In this document: piece after piece, positions 25,919 to 37,081 of the stretch
Numbering within the stretch: position 1 is the first letter of the stretch
How the letters are laid out: each line of letters opens with the position of its first letter
DNA from: Acidobacteriota bacterium
Lineage (GTDB): Bacteria > Acidobacteriota > Vicinamibacteria > Vicinamibacterales > 2-12-FULL-66-21
DNA: 52,000 nucleotides
Reading direction: 5' to 3'
NCBI GenBank assembly: GCA_003223835.1
Contig: QHWR01000074.1
Span: 82,414 to 134,413 of the forward strand
Notes under the pieces: generated by a model
Databases searched by the model: none
The model's input: only the letters and a program-made list of their open reading frames with translations
What the model was told of the DNA's origin: nothing
Made by a program: the position numbers and the translations under genes

Positions 25919-26824
25919 TTACTTCAGATCTTCCCTCAACAAATCCGTGTTGATCGCGAACGCCGCTTCCGCTCCTTCGGCGGCCGCGACGACCACCCAC
26001 TGCACGGCGCGCGACGCGTCGCCGGCGACGTAGAGACCGGGCAGGTGCGTCGCTTCGTACTTGCCGGTGCGCACCGTCCCCTTCTCGTTGAATTCGCAGC
26101 CGAGGCGGAGCGCAAGACGCGACTGCTGCGTCTGGCCCGTCGTGAAGAAGAGCGCGCGCCGCGGGAGCGCGTCGCCGCGGGCGAAGACGATGCGCTCGAG
26201 ACGCCCGTCGCGTCCCTCGAGACGATCGACGCGATCCTCCCGCACGGCGATGCCGTTGCGCGCCAGCCGCTCGCGTCCGTCGGCGTCGATCTCCGGCGGC
26301 CCGTCGGTGCAGAGGACGATGTCGCGGCTCCAGCCGATCAACTCGAGGGAGAGGCCGAGTCCGCGCGCGCCGCGGCCGTAGACGGCGAGCGGCTCATCGC
26401 GCAGTTCCCAGCCGTCGCAGTACGGGCAGTGGAAGATGCTCCGTCCGAAGAGCTCGCGGAAGCCGTCGATCTCGGGGAGGTTGTCCACCACGCCGGTCGC
26501 GATGAGGAGTTTGCGCGACGCGAACTCGCGGCCGTCCGTGAGCGCGACGCGGAAGCGGCGGTCGGGCCGGCACTCCGCCTCCACCACTTCGGCGTCCTGC
26601 CAGTCGATCGTGTCGTACTGCCGGAGCTGGTCGCGTCCGATGCGAAGGAGCTCGGCGGGCGCGATGCCGTCTCGCGTCAGATAGCCGTGCAGCGCCTGCG
26701 ACGCGGCGTTGCGCGGCCGCCCGCTGTCGCAGACGAGGACGCGCCGCCGGCACCGCCCGAGCACGAGCGCCGCGCTCAAGCCAGCCGGGCCGGCGCCGAC
26801 GATGATGACGTCATACATAGACAT
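25919..26824 (-). CDS. Thioredoxin reductase-like NAD(P)/FAD-dependent oxidoreductase
   Basis: MSMYDVIIVGAGPAGLSAALVLGRCRRRVLVCDSGRPRNAASQALHGYLTRDG...FHCPYCDGWE. Confidence 0.92.
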   Translation of the reverse strand: MSMYDVIIVGAGPAGLSAALVLGRCRRRVLVCDSGRPRNAASQALHGYLTRDGIAPAELLRIGRDQLRQYDTIDWQDAEVVEAECRPDRRFRVALTDGREFASRKLLIATGVVDNLPEIDGFRELFGRSIFHCPYCDGWELRDEPLAVYGRGARGLGLSLELIGWSRDIVLCTDGPPEIDADGRERLARNGIAVREDRVDRLEGRDGRLERIVFARGDALPRRALFFTTGQTQQSRLALRLGCEFNEKGTVRTGKYEATHLPGLYVAGDASRAVQWVVVAAAEGAEAAFAINTDLLREDLK

Positions 26825-26869
26825 AGGGCGTTGGGCTTCAGGCTTGATGCCTGAAGCCCGTCTATGTCT
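26819..26869. repeat. Dispersed-type hairpin between two minus-strand genes
   Basis: Inner stem gggcttcaggc-ttgat-gcctgaagccc (11 bp); outer agacatag/ctatgtct. Confidence 0.75.
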
Positions 26870-29240
26870 GCGCGATCGCAGCGAAGCGCGGGTCGTCCCG
26901 CAGCGACTCCAGGTCCGGATCGCGGACGATGCGGGCGGCGGTGAGCCTGGGGAGCGCCTTGGCGACGCGTTCGAGCGCGGCGAGCGCGCGGTCGCGGTCG
27001 CCGCGGAGCGCGTGCAGGCAGGCGATGTAATAGCGCGTAAACGGATCGTCGGCGCCGTTTGCGACGCGGGCGTCGAAGGCCTTGAGCGCGACGTCGAAGC
27101 ACGCCGCCGCCTCCGCCGTCCGCCCCTCGCGCAGGTGCGCGGCGCCGAGCTTCACGTGCAGCTCGATCGACTGGCGATCGCGCAGCGCGTGATCGCTCGT
27201 CGAGACGAACGCCAGCTCCTTGTCGTACTCGGCGATCGCCTGCGCGTAGCGTCCCTGGAGATAGTGGACGTAGCCGTAGCGCGCGTGCGCGCCGACGATC
27301 TCGAGGCCGGCGCTGCCGGAGATGTACTGCTCCTGCAGATCGACGGCGCGGCGGCTGGCCGTCTCGGCCTCGGCGAACCGGCGCTCCCACGCGTAGAGCA
27401 GCGCCAGCTGCAGCCACGCGTAGCCCGCTTCCGGGTTCAACGCGATCGCGCGCTCGAACTCCGCGATCGATCCCTCGAAGGCCCCCTGGCCGACCCATAA
27501 CGTGCGCGCCAGGCTCGCGTGCGCCTGCGCGTTGCCGGGATCGAGGCGCACCGCCTCGCGCATCGACACGATCGCCTCGTCGATGTGGCCGAGCGTGAGG
27601 TGCGCGGAGCCGAGCCACATCTGCGCGTCGGTCAGCTGCGGATCGAGCCGCAGCGCGCGCTGCTCGAGATCGATCGCGCGGTTGGCGAGATCCGGCAGCC
27701 CCATCAGCGACGCCTTCAGGCCGTAGGCCCCGCCGAGCGCGGCCCACGCCTCCGCGTACTCCGGGTCGCGGCCGACGGCGTGCTCGAACGCGTCGATCGC
27801 CCGCTCGAGCGAATCGCGCGTGGCGTTGCGCAGGTTCAGCATGCCGCGCGCGTAGCTCTCGTACGCCTCGACCGACCGCGTTTCCTGCTTCTCGATCCCC
27901 GCGATTTCCGAGCCGCGCAGCTCCACGTTCAGCTTCTGCGTCAGCTCGTAGACGATGCGGTCCTGCAGGTCGAAGATGTCGGCGAGCGGGCCATCGACCT
28001 TGACGGTGCCCCGTTGTTCGCCGCTGTCGACCGCCACGAAGCTCGCGGTGATGCGCACGCGATCGCCGATGCGCTGGTAGCCGCCGACGACGACCCACGT
28101 CGCGCCGAGCCGGCGGCCGATGTCGATCGCGAGCCGATCGTCGAGCGTCCCCTCGGTCGCGCTCAGGTGGCGCAGCGCGTCGAACACGCGCGCGCGGCCG
28201 ATGATGATGAGGCCGTGCACGTTCTTGAGGTCCGCGCTGACGGTCTCGGCGATGCCGCTGCCGATCCAGTCGTCCGAGGGCTCGCGCGTGATGTTGGCGA
28301 ACGTCATGACCGCCACCGCGCTCGCGGGCGTCGCCACGACGAGTCCGCTGCGGATGCTCGCCGTCAGCGGCCGGTCGAAGCCGCGCGACAGATCGCGAAG
28401 ATCCGTTTTCAGATCGCCGGCCGATTGATACCGCGCCGACAGGGTCTTCTCCATCGCGCGCCGCACGATCGCGTCGAACGCGGTCGGCACCGCGGCGTTC
28501 AACTGGGACGGCGGCGGCGGCGACGCGTGCAGGACCTGATCGATGATCTCCGTCGGCGTGCTTCCCTCGAACGGCAGCCGCGCCGTCACGGCTTCGTACA
28601 GGACGACGCCGAGCGAGAAGATGTCGGACCGCCCGTCCACGGGCCGTCCGAGCGCCTGTTCCGGAGACATGTACGAAACCGTCCCGAGAATCACGCCGGC
28701 GATGGTCATCTGCGCCTGCGTCGCGGTCGGATCGGGCTGCCGGTCCGCGAATTTCGCGAGGCCGAAATCCAGGACCTTCACGACGCCGCGGCCGGTCAGC
28801 ATCAGGTTCGCGCTCTTGATGTCGCGGTGCACGATCCCGTGCCCGTGCGCTTCCTCGAGCGCGTCGGCGACCTGCACACCGATCTCAGCCGCCTCGCGGA
28901 CGCCGAGCGGTCCGCGCGTGAGCCTCTCGGACAGCACTTCGCCCTCGACGTACTCCATCGCGATGAACGCCGACCCGCCGTACTCGCCGATGTCGTAGGT
29001 GACCGCGATGTTCGGCGAGCGCAGCAGCGAGGCGGCGCGCGCTTCGTTCATCAACCGCGCGCGGCTGTCCGGATCCGCCCGGAACGCGGCGGGCAGGAAC
29101 TTCAGCGCGACGGGACGACCCAGCCGGACGTCCTCGGCGCGGTAGACCTCTCCCATGCCGCCGGCGCCGAGCCGCTCGGTGATTCGGTAATGCTGGATCG
29201 TTGTCCCGATCAATTCTTCGTTTGCCTTGATCCCAGCCAC
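26862..29240 (-). CDS. Serine/threonine protein kinase with adenylate-cyclase-associated-like and TPR domains
   Basis: YRITERLGAGGMGEVYRAEDVRLGRPVALKFLP...GIVHRDIKSANLMLTGRGVVKVLDFGLAKF...; C-terminal TPRs. Start uncertain (GTG 29240). Confidence 0.9.
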   Translation of the reverse strand: MAGIKANEELIGTTIQHYRITERLGAGGMGEVYRAEDVRLGRPVALKFLPAAFRADPDSRARLMNEARAASLLRSPNIAVTYDIGEYGGSAFIAMEYVEGEVLSERLTRGPLGVREAAEIGVQVADALEEAHGHGIVHRDIKSANLMLTGRGVVKVLDFGLAKFADRQPDPTATQAQMTIAGVILGTVSYMSPEQALGRPVDGRSDIFSLGVVLYEAVTARLPFEGSTPTEIIDQVLHASPPPPSQLNAAVPTAFDAIVRRAMEKTLSARYQSAGDLKTDLRDLSRGFDRPLTASIRSGLVVATPASAVAVMTFANITREPSDDWIGSGIAETVSADLKNVHGLIIIGRARVFDALRHLSATEGTLDDRLAIDIGRRLGATWVVVGGYQRIGDRVRITASFVAVDSGEQRGTVKVDGPLADIFDLQDRIVYELTQKLNVELRGSEIAGIEKQETRSVEAYESYARGMLNLRNATRDSLERAIDAFEHAVGRDPEYAEAWAALGGAYGLKASLMGLPDLANRAIDLEQRALRLDPQLTDAQMWLGSAHLTLGHIDEAIVSMREAVRLDPGNAQAHASLARTLWVGQGAFEGSIAEFERAIALNPEAGYAWLQLALLYAWERRFAEAETASRRAVDLQEQYISGSAGLEIVGAHARYGYVHYLQGRYAQAIAEYDKELAFVSTSDHALRDRQSIELHVKLGAAHLREGRTAEAAACFDVALKAFDARVANGADDPFTRYYIACLHALRGDRDRALAALERVAKALPRLTAARIVRDPDLESLRDDPRFAAIAQT

Positions 29241-31063
29241 GCGTCCCTGAACGCTTTCTCCTCCGGCCTCAGTCTGCCGCCCGGCGTCGCCTCGACGAGC
29301 GTCGCCGTCAACGCCGGATCCTCCTGGAGCGTGACGGCGGCGGTCGCGGGACCGCTCCGGCGGTTGAAGGCAAGGGCGATCGTATCTCCAGGCTTGTGCG
29401 CCGCGAGCGCTTCCTGAATCTGCTGCGCGTTCGCGACGCTCTTCCCGTCCACCGCCGTCACCACATCGTCCTGCTCGAGGCCCGCGACGAACGCGGGGCT
29501 GCCCCACGGGACGAGCGTCGAGATCCGCGTACCGTCGAATCCGACGTCGCCCAGCCACGCCCGACCCGGATTGCGCCTGACCAGCGCGACGCCCGCGCGC
29601 GCGAGCAGCGTCGCGTAATCGACGACCTCGCGGCCGCGAATGTACCGCGCGACGAAATCGTCGGCGAACGCGCGGTCGCCCGATACGTCGGCCAGCCGAT
29701 CGCGGACGTCGTTGACGGAGTAGGGACGCCCGACGAGTCCGGGGGCCGGGCCGCCGGGCTTGCCGTGCACGCGCCACATCGCGCGCATGAAGTCGTCGAG
29801 CGTGATCTTTCCGGCGCTGCGCTCGCGCAGCGTCAGGTCGAGCGCCAGCGCGATGGCGCCGCCATAGCTGTAATACGAGATGAAGGTGTTCGACAGATTC
29901 GTCCGATCGATCGAACGCGCGCCGTCGGCGAAGGGCGCGGCGTGGCTCATGCCGACGGCCGAGCGGAACTGACGTCCGGGCGCGTTGATGACGTCGTTCG
30001 CGAGCCCCCCGAACGAGCCGATCGCCTGCGCCGGATCGATGAGGCCCGCGCGCGTCCGGATCAGCGGACCGTAGTACTGCGTGAAGCCCTCGCCGAGCCA
30101 GAGTGAATCCGTCAGGTTGGCGTCCTCGAAGTTGAACGGCTCGAGCCCCTCGGGCCTGATGCGCTCGACGTTCCAGCAGTGAAAGAACTCGTGGGCGGCG
30201 GTGCCGAGCGCGCCGCGCAGCGCGCGTCCCGTGACGACGGTGCTGTTACGGTGCTCCATGCCGTCGCCGCCGGCCCACGGCAGGTAGTCGGCGAGAAACG
30301 TATACGTGCCGGGCTCGTAGTCCGGAAACTCGCCGAACACCGCCTCCGCCTCCCGGACGATCTTCTCGAGGCCCGCGGCGTACTGATCGATGTCCTGATC
30401 GGACGCGTCGGAATGAACCGCCGCCCGGATCGTGTACGTCTTGCCGCCCGGGTTCGTCACGGAAAACTGCCGCAGCTTGTACGCGCTCAGCTCCGTCGGG
30501 CTGTCGAACAGGTACTGCAGGTTGGGCGCGGTGAACGTGAACGGATCGCTCGTCGGATAGAGCTGCGTCGCCGCCTTCCAGCCGGAGCCCGGCGGCGGCG
30601 TGAACGTGACGCGGACCGGGCGATCGTCGAAGCCGCGCGCCCAGATCAGGAGCGCCGGCAGATTCATGTGCGCGTGCGTCGTGTCGATCGCGAGGTATGT
30701 GCCGTCGATCGTGTCGCCGTACACCTTGTACTGGATCCGGACGGTGCCGTCGTGGCCGGCGACGTTCCACTGATGCGGGTTCACGCGCACCGCCGTCAAC
30801 TCCTTGCCGCTGCCGTCGAACGCGCGCAGGTCGAAGACGTTCTTCGCGAACTCGTGGACCGCGTAGCGGCCCGGCGAGGATCGACTCATGCGCGCCTCGA
30901 GCGCGCCCTGCACGCGCGTAAACGTCGCCTCCACCTGCGCCCATCGATGCTCCGGCGCGGGAAACGTCACCGTGTACTCGGTCCGACCGACGCCCGCCTG
31001 CGCGGCGAGCAACACGGGCAAGACCGCGATCGCGAAGAGAATCGCCCGGATCCTGAGACGCAT
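29210..31063 (-). CDS. M61 family metallopeptidase with C-terminal PDZ domain
   Basis: GTAAHEFFHCWNVERIRPEGLEPFNFEDANLTDSLWLGEGFTQYYG; PDZ: DDVVTAVDGKSVANAQQIQEALAAHKPGD. Confidence 0.92.
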   Translation of the reverse strand: MRLRIRAILFAIAVLPVLLAAQAGVGRTEYTVTFPAPEHRWAQVEATFTRVQGALEARMSRSSPGRYAVHEFAKNVFDLRAFDGSGKELTAVRVNPHQWNVAGHDGTVRIQYKVYGDTIDGTYLAIDTTHAHMNLPALLIWARGFDDRPVRVTFTPPPGSGWKAATQLYPTSDPFTFTAPNLQYLFDSPTELSAYKLRQFSVTNPGGKTYTIRAAVHSDASDQDIDQYAAGLEKIVREAEAVFGEFPDYEPGTYTFLADYLPWAGGDGMEHRNSTVVTGRALRGALGTAAHEFFHCWNVERIRPEGLEPFNFEDANLTDSLWLGEGFTQYYGPLIRTRAGLIDPAQAIGSFGGLANDVINAPGRQFRSAVGMSHAAPFADGARSIDRTNLSNTFISYYSYGGAIALALDLTLRERSAGKITLDDFMRAMWRVHGKPGGPAPGLVGRPYSVNDVRDRLADVSGDRAFADDFVARYIRGREVVDYATLLARAGVALVRRNPGRAWLGDVGFDGTRISTLVPWGSPAFVAGLEQDDVVTAVDGKSVANAQQIQEALAAHKPGDTIALAFNRRSGPATAAVTLQEDPALTATLVEATPGGRLRPEEKAFRDAWLGSRQTKN

Positions 31064-31094
31064 CGGAAATAACTCCGGGGTCCATCTTATACGG

Positions 31095-31132
31095 ATGATG
31101 GAGGACGGATGAGAGATGGGAGATGGGGGATG
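31095..31132. repeat. Degenerate heptanucleotide repeat GATGGGA-type
   Basis: gatgatggaggacggatgagagatgggagatgggggatg. Confidence 0.75.
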
Positions 31133-31156
31133 AAAAGTCATCCCGTTTGACATCCT

Positions 31157-31172
31157 TGTGAAAAGTTTCACA
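31157..31172. promoter_or_regulatory. Perfect CRP-type palindrome TGTGA-AAAGTT-TCACA
   Basis: Immediately 3' of a TTGACA (31147-31152), upstream of actA. Confidence 0.6.
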
Positions 31173-31305
31173 TTATTGGATCCGGTGGCTCCCGCCGGGC
31201 GTGGAAGTGGCGCGCCGCTTCGCGGCCGCACGCTGTTCCATCTTCGCAAAGCCTCCTCGTTCGGAGTAGGCTGGGGGGCGCGCGTGCGTCGCGGACGTTC
31301 AGACA

Positions 31306-31965
31306 ATGAGTCAGATCTTCCTCCGCCCCTTCAACATCTACTCGAAGCTGAGCATTGTCGTGACGGCGGTTCTCGTCGGTGGCCTCTCCATCATCGTCTT
31401 CGGCATGAGCTGGACGGGCTACGTCACCGGCCAGGGCGTCACGCGCGATCAACCGATTCAGTTCAGTCACGCACATCACGTCGGCTCGATGGGCATCGAC
31501 TGCCGCTACTGTCATTCGACGGTCGAGGAGTCCGCCTTCGCGAACATTCCGCCGACGAAGACGTGCATGAACTGCCACGCGCAAATCTGGACCAACGCGC
31601 CGATCCTCGAGCCGGTGCGCGCGAGCTTTCGCGACAATCGCCCGCTTCAGTGGTGGCGCATCCACGATTTGCCCGATTTCGTGTACTTCAACCACAGCAT
31701 CCATGTGAACAAGGGCGTGGGATGCGCCACGTGCCACGGCCAAGTCGACCGAATGCCCCTCCTCTATCAGGAAGCCTCCCTGCAGATGAGGTGGTGCCTC
31801 GATTGTCACCGCAACCCGGCCAAGTACGTGCGCCCCCGCGACCAGGTGTTCAACATGAACTGGGAGCCGCCGGCAGACGACCCCGGCCTCGGCGAACGAC
31901 TCGTCAAGGAATACAAGATCATGGACGTCCGGCAGCTCACGAGCTGCTCGACATGCCACAGGTAA
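31306..31965 (+). CDS. actA: Alternative complex III subunit ActA, pentaheme cytochrome c
   Basis: Five CxxCH motifs (CRYCH, CMNCH, CATCH, CLDCH, CSTCH) after an N-terminal TM anchor; first gene of an actABCDEF order. Confidence 0.92.
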   Translation: MSQIFLRPFNIYSKLSIVVTAVLVGGLSIIVFGMSWTGYVTGQGVTRDQPIQFSHAHHVGSMGIDCRYCHSTVEESAFANIPPTKTCMNCHAQIWTNAPILEPVRASFRDNRPLQWWRIHDLPDFVYFNHSIHVNKGVGCATCHGQVDRMPLLYQEASLQMRWCLDCHRNPAKYVRPRDQVFNMNWEPPADDPGLGERLVKEYKIMDVRQLTSCSTCHR

Positions 31966-32060
31966 AGCTTCCAGCTTCCAGCCGCCAGCTTCCAGCTCTC
32001 ATGCTGGACCGAGTGCGGCACCGTTCTTAGCCGGAAGCTGGTCGCTGGAAACTGGAAGCT
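31966..32060. repeat. STRR-like element, CTTCCAG units with inverted termini
   Basis: agcttccagcttccag...ctggaaactggaagct; begins the nucleotide after the actA stop codon. Confidence 0.85.
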
Positions 32061-32067
32061 CGAAAGA

Positions 32068-35000
32068 ATGGACTTTTCTGCAATCCGCTGTACTGGCGCA
32101 GCCTGGGCGAGCTGGCCGACACGCCGGCGTTCCGCGAGTATCTGCACCGCGAGTTTCCCGAGCAGGCGTCGCAGTGGAACGATCCCAAGGGACGCCGGCA
32201 GTTCCTGAAGCTGATGAGCGCGTCGCTCGCGTTGGCGGGCGTGGGCGCGTGCACGAAGCAGCCCCCCGAGAAAATCATCCCGTACGTGCGGCAGCCGGAA
32301 GATCTCGTGCCCGGCAAGCCGCTCTTCTTCGCGACGGCGCTTCCCTTCGCGGGGGTCGCGGCGCCGGTGCTCGTCGAAAGACACGAGGGACGGCCGACCA
32401 AGGTCGAAGGCAACCCGCAACATCCCGCGAGTCTCGGCGCGACCGACGCGTTCGCTCAGGCGGACGTCCTCACGCTCTACGACCCCGATCGCGCGCAGAC
32501 GGTGATGTACCGCGGCGAAGTCCGCGGGTGGGGCGATTTCCTCACCGCGAGCAGGTCGGTCCTTGCGATCCAGAAAACGAAACAGGGATCCGGCCTTCGG
32601 TTCCTCACCGAAACGATTACGTCGCCGACCGTCGGCGAACAGTTGCAGCTTCTCCAGAAGGACTTTCCCCGGGCGAAGTGGCACCAGTGGGATCCGATCA
32701 CGCGTGACGCGGCGCGCGCCGCGGCGCGGCAGAGCGCCGGCCACGCCGCCGACGCGGTCTACCACTTCGACCAGGCCGACGTCGTCGTTTCGCTCGACGC
32801 GGACTTCTTGACGGTGGGTCCGGGCCACGTTCGGTACACGAAGGATTTCTCGGCCCGCCGCCGCGTCACCGACGACAAGAAGGACATGAACCGCCTCTAC
32901 GTCGTCGAGAGCACGCCGACGCTGACGGGCGCCAAGGCGGATCACCGCCTCGCGTTGAAGGGCGCGGACGTCGAGGGCTTCGCGCGCGCGCTGGCGTCAG
33001 CGCTAGGCGCGGGCGGGGGCGCGGCGGCGACGACCGCGTCCGCAGAGTCCGCGAAGTGGGCGCCCGCGATCGCGAAGGAGCTGCAGGCGAGCCGCGGCAA
33101 GAGCCTCGTCGTCGCCGGCGACTATCAGCCGGCGTCGGTGCATGCGCTCGCGCACGCGATGAACCAGACGCTCGGCAACGTCGGGACGACGGTCACGTAC
33201 GCGCCGACGATCGAAGTGAACCCGACCGATCAGGTGTCGTCGCTGCGCGATCTCGTGCAGGCGATGGACGCCGGGCAGGTCGAGGTGCTCGTCATCGTCG
33301 GCGGGAACCCGCTCTTCACGGCGCCCGCGGATTTCCGGTTCCAGGATCGGCTCGCGAAGGTGCCGCTCGCGGTCCATCACAGCCTCTACTACGACGAGAC
33401 GTCGGCGTATTGCCACTGGAACCTGCCGATGGCGCATGCGCTCGAGAGCTGGGGCGACGCCCGCGCGTACGACGGCACCGTCACGATCGTGCAGCCGCTC
33501 ATCGCGCCGCTCTACGAGGGGCGGACGATGCACGAGCTGTTCGCGGCGTTCATCGACGCGCAGAACGGCAAGTCCGGGCACGACCTCGTGAAGGATTACT
33601 GGACGCGCGCGCACGGCGGCAAGGTTGCCGGCTGGACGATCCACGACACGGCCGGCGCGCCGTTCAAGAGCGCCGACAGCTTCTGGAAGCACGTGCTGCA
33701 CGATGGGTGGATTCCGGGAACTGCCGCAGCCGATGGTGGAGGACGGATGACGGATGGTGGAAAGGCCGGCGATGCCTCCGCGAACCGTCAACCGGCGTCC
33801 ACCATCCAACAACCGTCGTCCGCCATCCATCAACTGTCATCCGTCATCCCCGCCGCGAGCGGAGCGAGCGGCGGCCTCGAGATCATCTTCCGCCCCGACC
33901 CGCACATCTGGGACGGGCGTTTCGCGAACAACGGATGGCTGCAGGAGCTGCCGAAGCCGATCACGAAGGTCACGTGGGATCCGACGGCGTGGGTGAGCCC
34001 GCGGCTCGCGGAGCAGCGAGGGCTCAACGAAGGGGACCTGATCGAGCTGCGCTATCGCGGCAACGCCGCGCAGCTGCCGGTCGTGATCGTGCCCGGGCAA
34101 CCCGATGGATCGGTGACGGTGTTTCTCGGCTACGGGCGGCGGCGCACGGGACGGGTCGGGAGCGCCGTGACGGGCGAGTCGCAGGCGTTCGACGTCTACA
34201 AGCTGCGCTCGTCGGACGCGCTGTGGTTCGGCGACGGCCTGGAGATCGCGAAGGCGGGCGGCAAGTACGTCCTCGCGCGGACGCAGGAACATCACCTGAT
34301 GGAAGCGCCGCGGTCGCTGTCGATCGTTCCCGAGTGGGAATACAACGGCTACAAGTGGGGGATGGCGATCGATCTGTCGTCGTGCACCGGCTGCGCGACG
34401 TGCACGATCGCGTGCGTCGCGGAGAACAACATTCCGGTGGTCGGCAAGGACGAAGTGCACAAGGGACGCGACATGCACTGGATCCGCGTGGACCATTACT
34501 TCGCCGGCGATCTCGAGAACCCGGAGATGTACCACCAGCCCGTGCCGTGCATGCAGTGCGAGAACGCGCCGTGCGAGCTGGTGTGTCCGGTCGGCGCGAC
34601 CGTGCACAGCTCGGAAGGGCTGAACGACATGGTCTACAACCGGTGCGTCGGCACGCGCTACTGCTCGAACAACTGCCCGTACAAGGTCCGCCGCTTCAAC
34701 TTCCTGCTCTACTCCGACTGGGACACGAAGAGCCTCTATCCGCTGCGCAACCCGGACGTGACGATCCGGAGCCGCGGCGTCATGGAGAAGTGCACGTATT
34801 GCGTGCAGCGGATCAACGCGGCGCGGATCGAATCGGAGAAGCAGGACCGACGGATTCAGGACGGCGAGGTCGTCCCGGCGTGCGCGGCCGCCTGTCCGGC
34901 CGACGCGATCGTGTTCGGCGACCTCAACGATCCGAAGAGCCGCGTCAACACGCTGAAGGCGCAGCAGCGCGAGTACGGGCTGCTCGAGGAACTCAACACA

Positions 35001-35086
35001 CGTCCGCGCACCAGTTATCTGGCCGCGCTCCGGAACCCGAATCCGGAGCTGGAGTCCTCGCGCGGCGCTTCGACGACTGAGCACTG

Positions 35087-35087
<1 letters not shown>
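32068..35087 (+). CDS. actB: Alternative complex III subunit ActB (molybdopterin-like plus 4Fe-4S ferredoxin fusion); N-terminus/start problematic
   Basis: NPLYWRSLGELADTPAFREYLHREFPEQASQWNDPKGRRQFLKLMSASLALAGVGACTKQPPEKIIPYVR...; C-terminal CTGCATCTIACVAENN...CMQCENAPCELVCPVGA. Conserved frame starts ~32082; the ATG at 32068 is out of frame. Confidence 0.9.
33731..33850. repeat. STRR-like inverted-arm repeat inside actB
   Basis: gatggtggaggacggatgacggatggtgga...tccaccatccaacaaccgtcgtccgccatccatcaactgtcatccgtcatcc, translated in frame. Confidence 0.8.
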
Positions 35088-36465
<1,378 letters not shown>

Positions 36466-36466
<1 letters not shown>

Positions 36467-37002
36467 TGGCCGACCCGGCGCTCCACGGCGTCCTCGCGGA
36501 GTTCGACAACCCGACGAGCCTGCTCAACGCCGCGCACAAGGCGCGCGAGGCGGGCTACCGCGACCTCGACGCGTTCACGCCGTACCCGATCGAGGAGATC
36601 TCGGACGCGATCGGGTTCCACGATCGGCGGCTGTCGAAGATCGTGCTGGGGGGCGGGCTCGCGGGCATGCTCGCGGGCTACGGGCTGCAGTACTGGGTGC
36701 ACGCGGTTACGTATCCGATCAACGTCGCGGGAAAGCCGCCGAACAGCTGGCCGCAGTTCGTGCCGGTGACCTTCGAGCTGACGATCCTCTTCTCGGCGCT
36801 CGCCGCCGTCATCGGGATGATCGTCCTCAACGGGCTGCCGATGCCGTACCACCCGGTGTTCAACGTGCCGCGCTTCTCGAACGCCAGCCGCGACCGCTTC
36901 TTCCTGCTCGTCGAGGCGACCGACCCGAAGTTCGATCGCAAGCAGACGATGGACTTCCTGAAAACGCTGCAGGCGCGCGAAGTCAGCGAGGTGGAACCGT
37001 GA
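36466..37002 (+). CDS. actD: Alternative complex III subunit ActD (DUF3341)
   Basis: MADPALHGVLAEFDNPTSLLNAAHKAREAGYRDLDAFTPYPIEEISDAIGF... Confidence 0.92.
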
Positions 37003-37038
37003 CGCGCTTCCAACGCTGCTGTCTGCTTTTCTCGGTGC

Positions 37039-37081
37039 TCGCGGGGCAGGCTCGTGACGACGATGACGAAGCGCTCGAGCC
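37039..37081. repeat. 43-nt inverted duplicate of actC 36240-36282 (1 mismatch)
   Basis: Reverse complement GGCTCGAGCGCTTCGTCATCGTCGTCACGAGCCTGCcCCGCGA versus actC GGCTCGAGCGCTTCGTCATCGTCGTCACGAGCCTGCaCCGCGA. Confidence 0.92.

Noticed and set aside
27519-29417. 632-aa plus-strand ORF opposite the Ser/Thr kinase gene
   Set aside because: Antisense shadow ORF: Arg/Ala/His-rich, no recognisable domain; the reverse strand clearly encodes kinase and TPR sequence.
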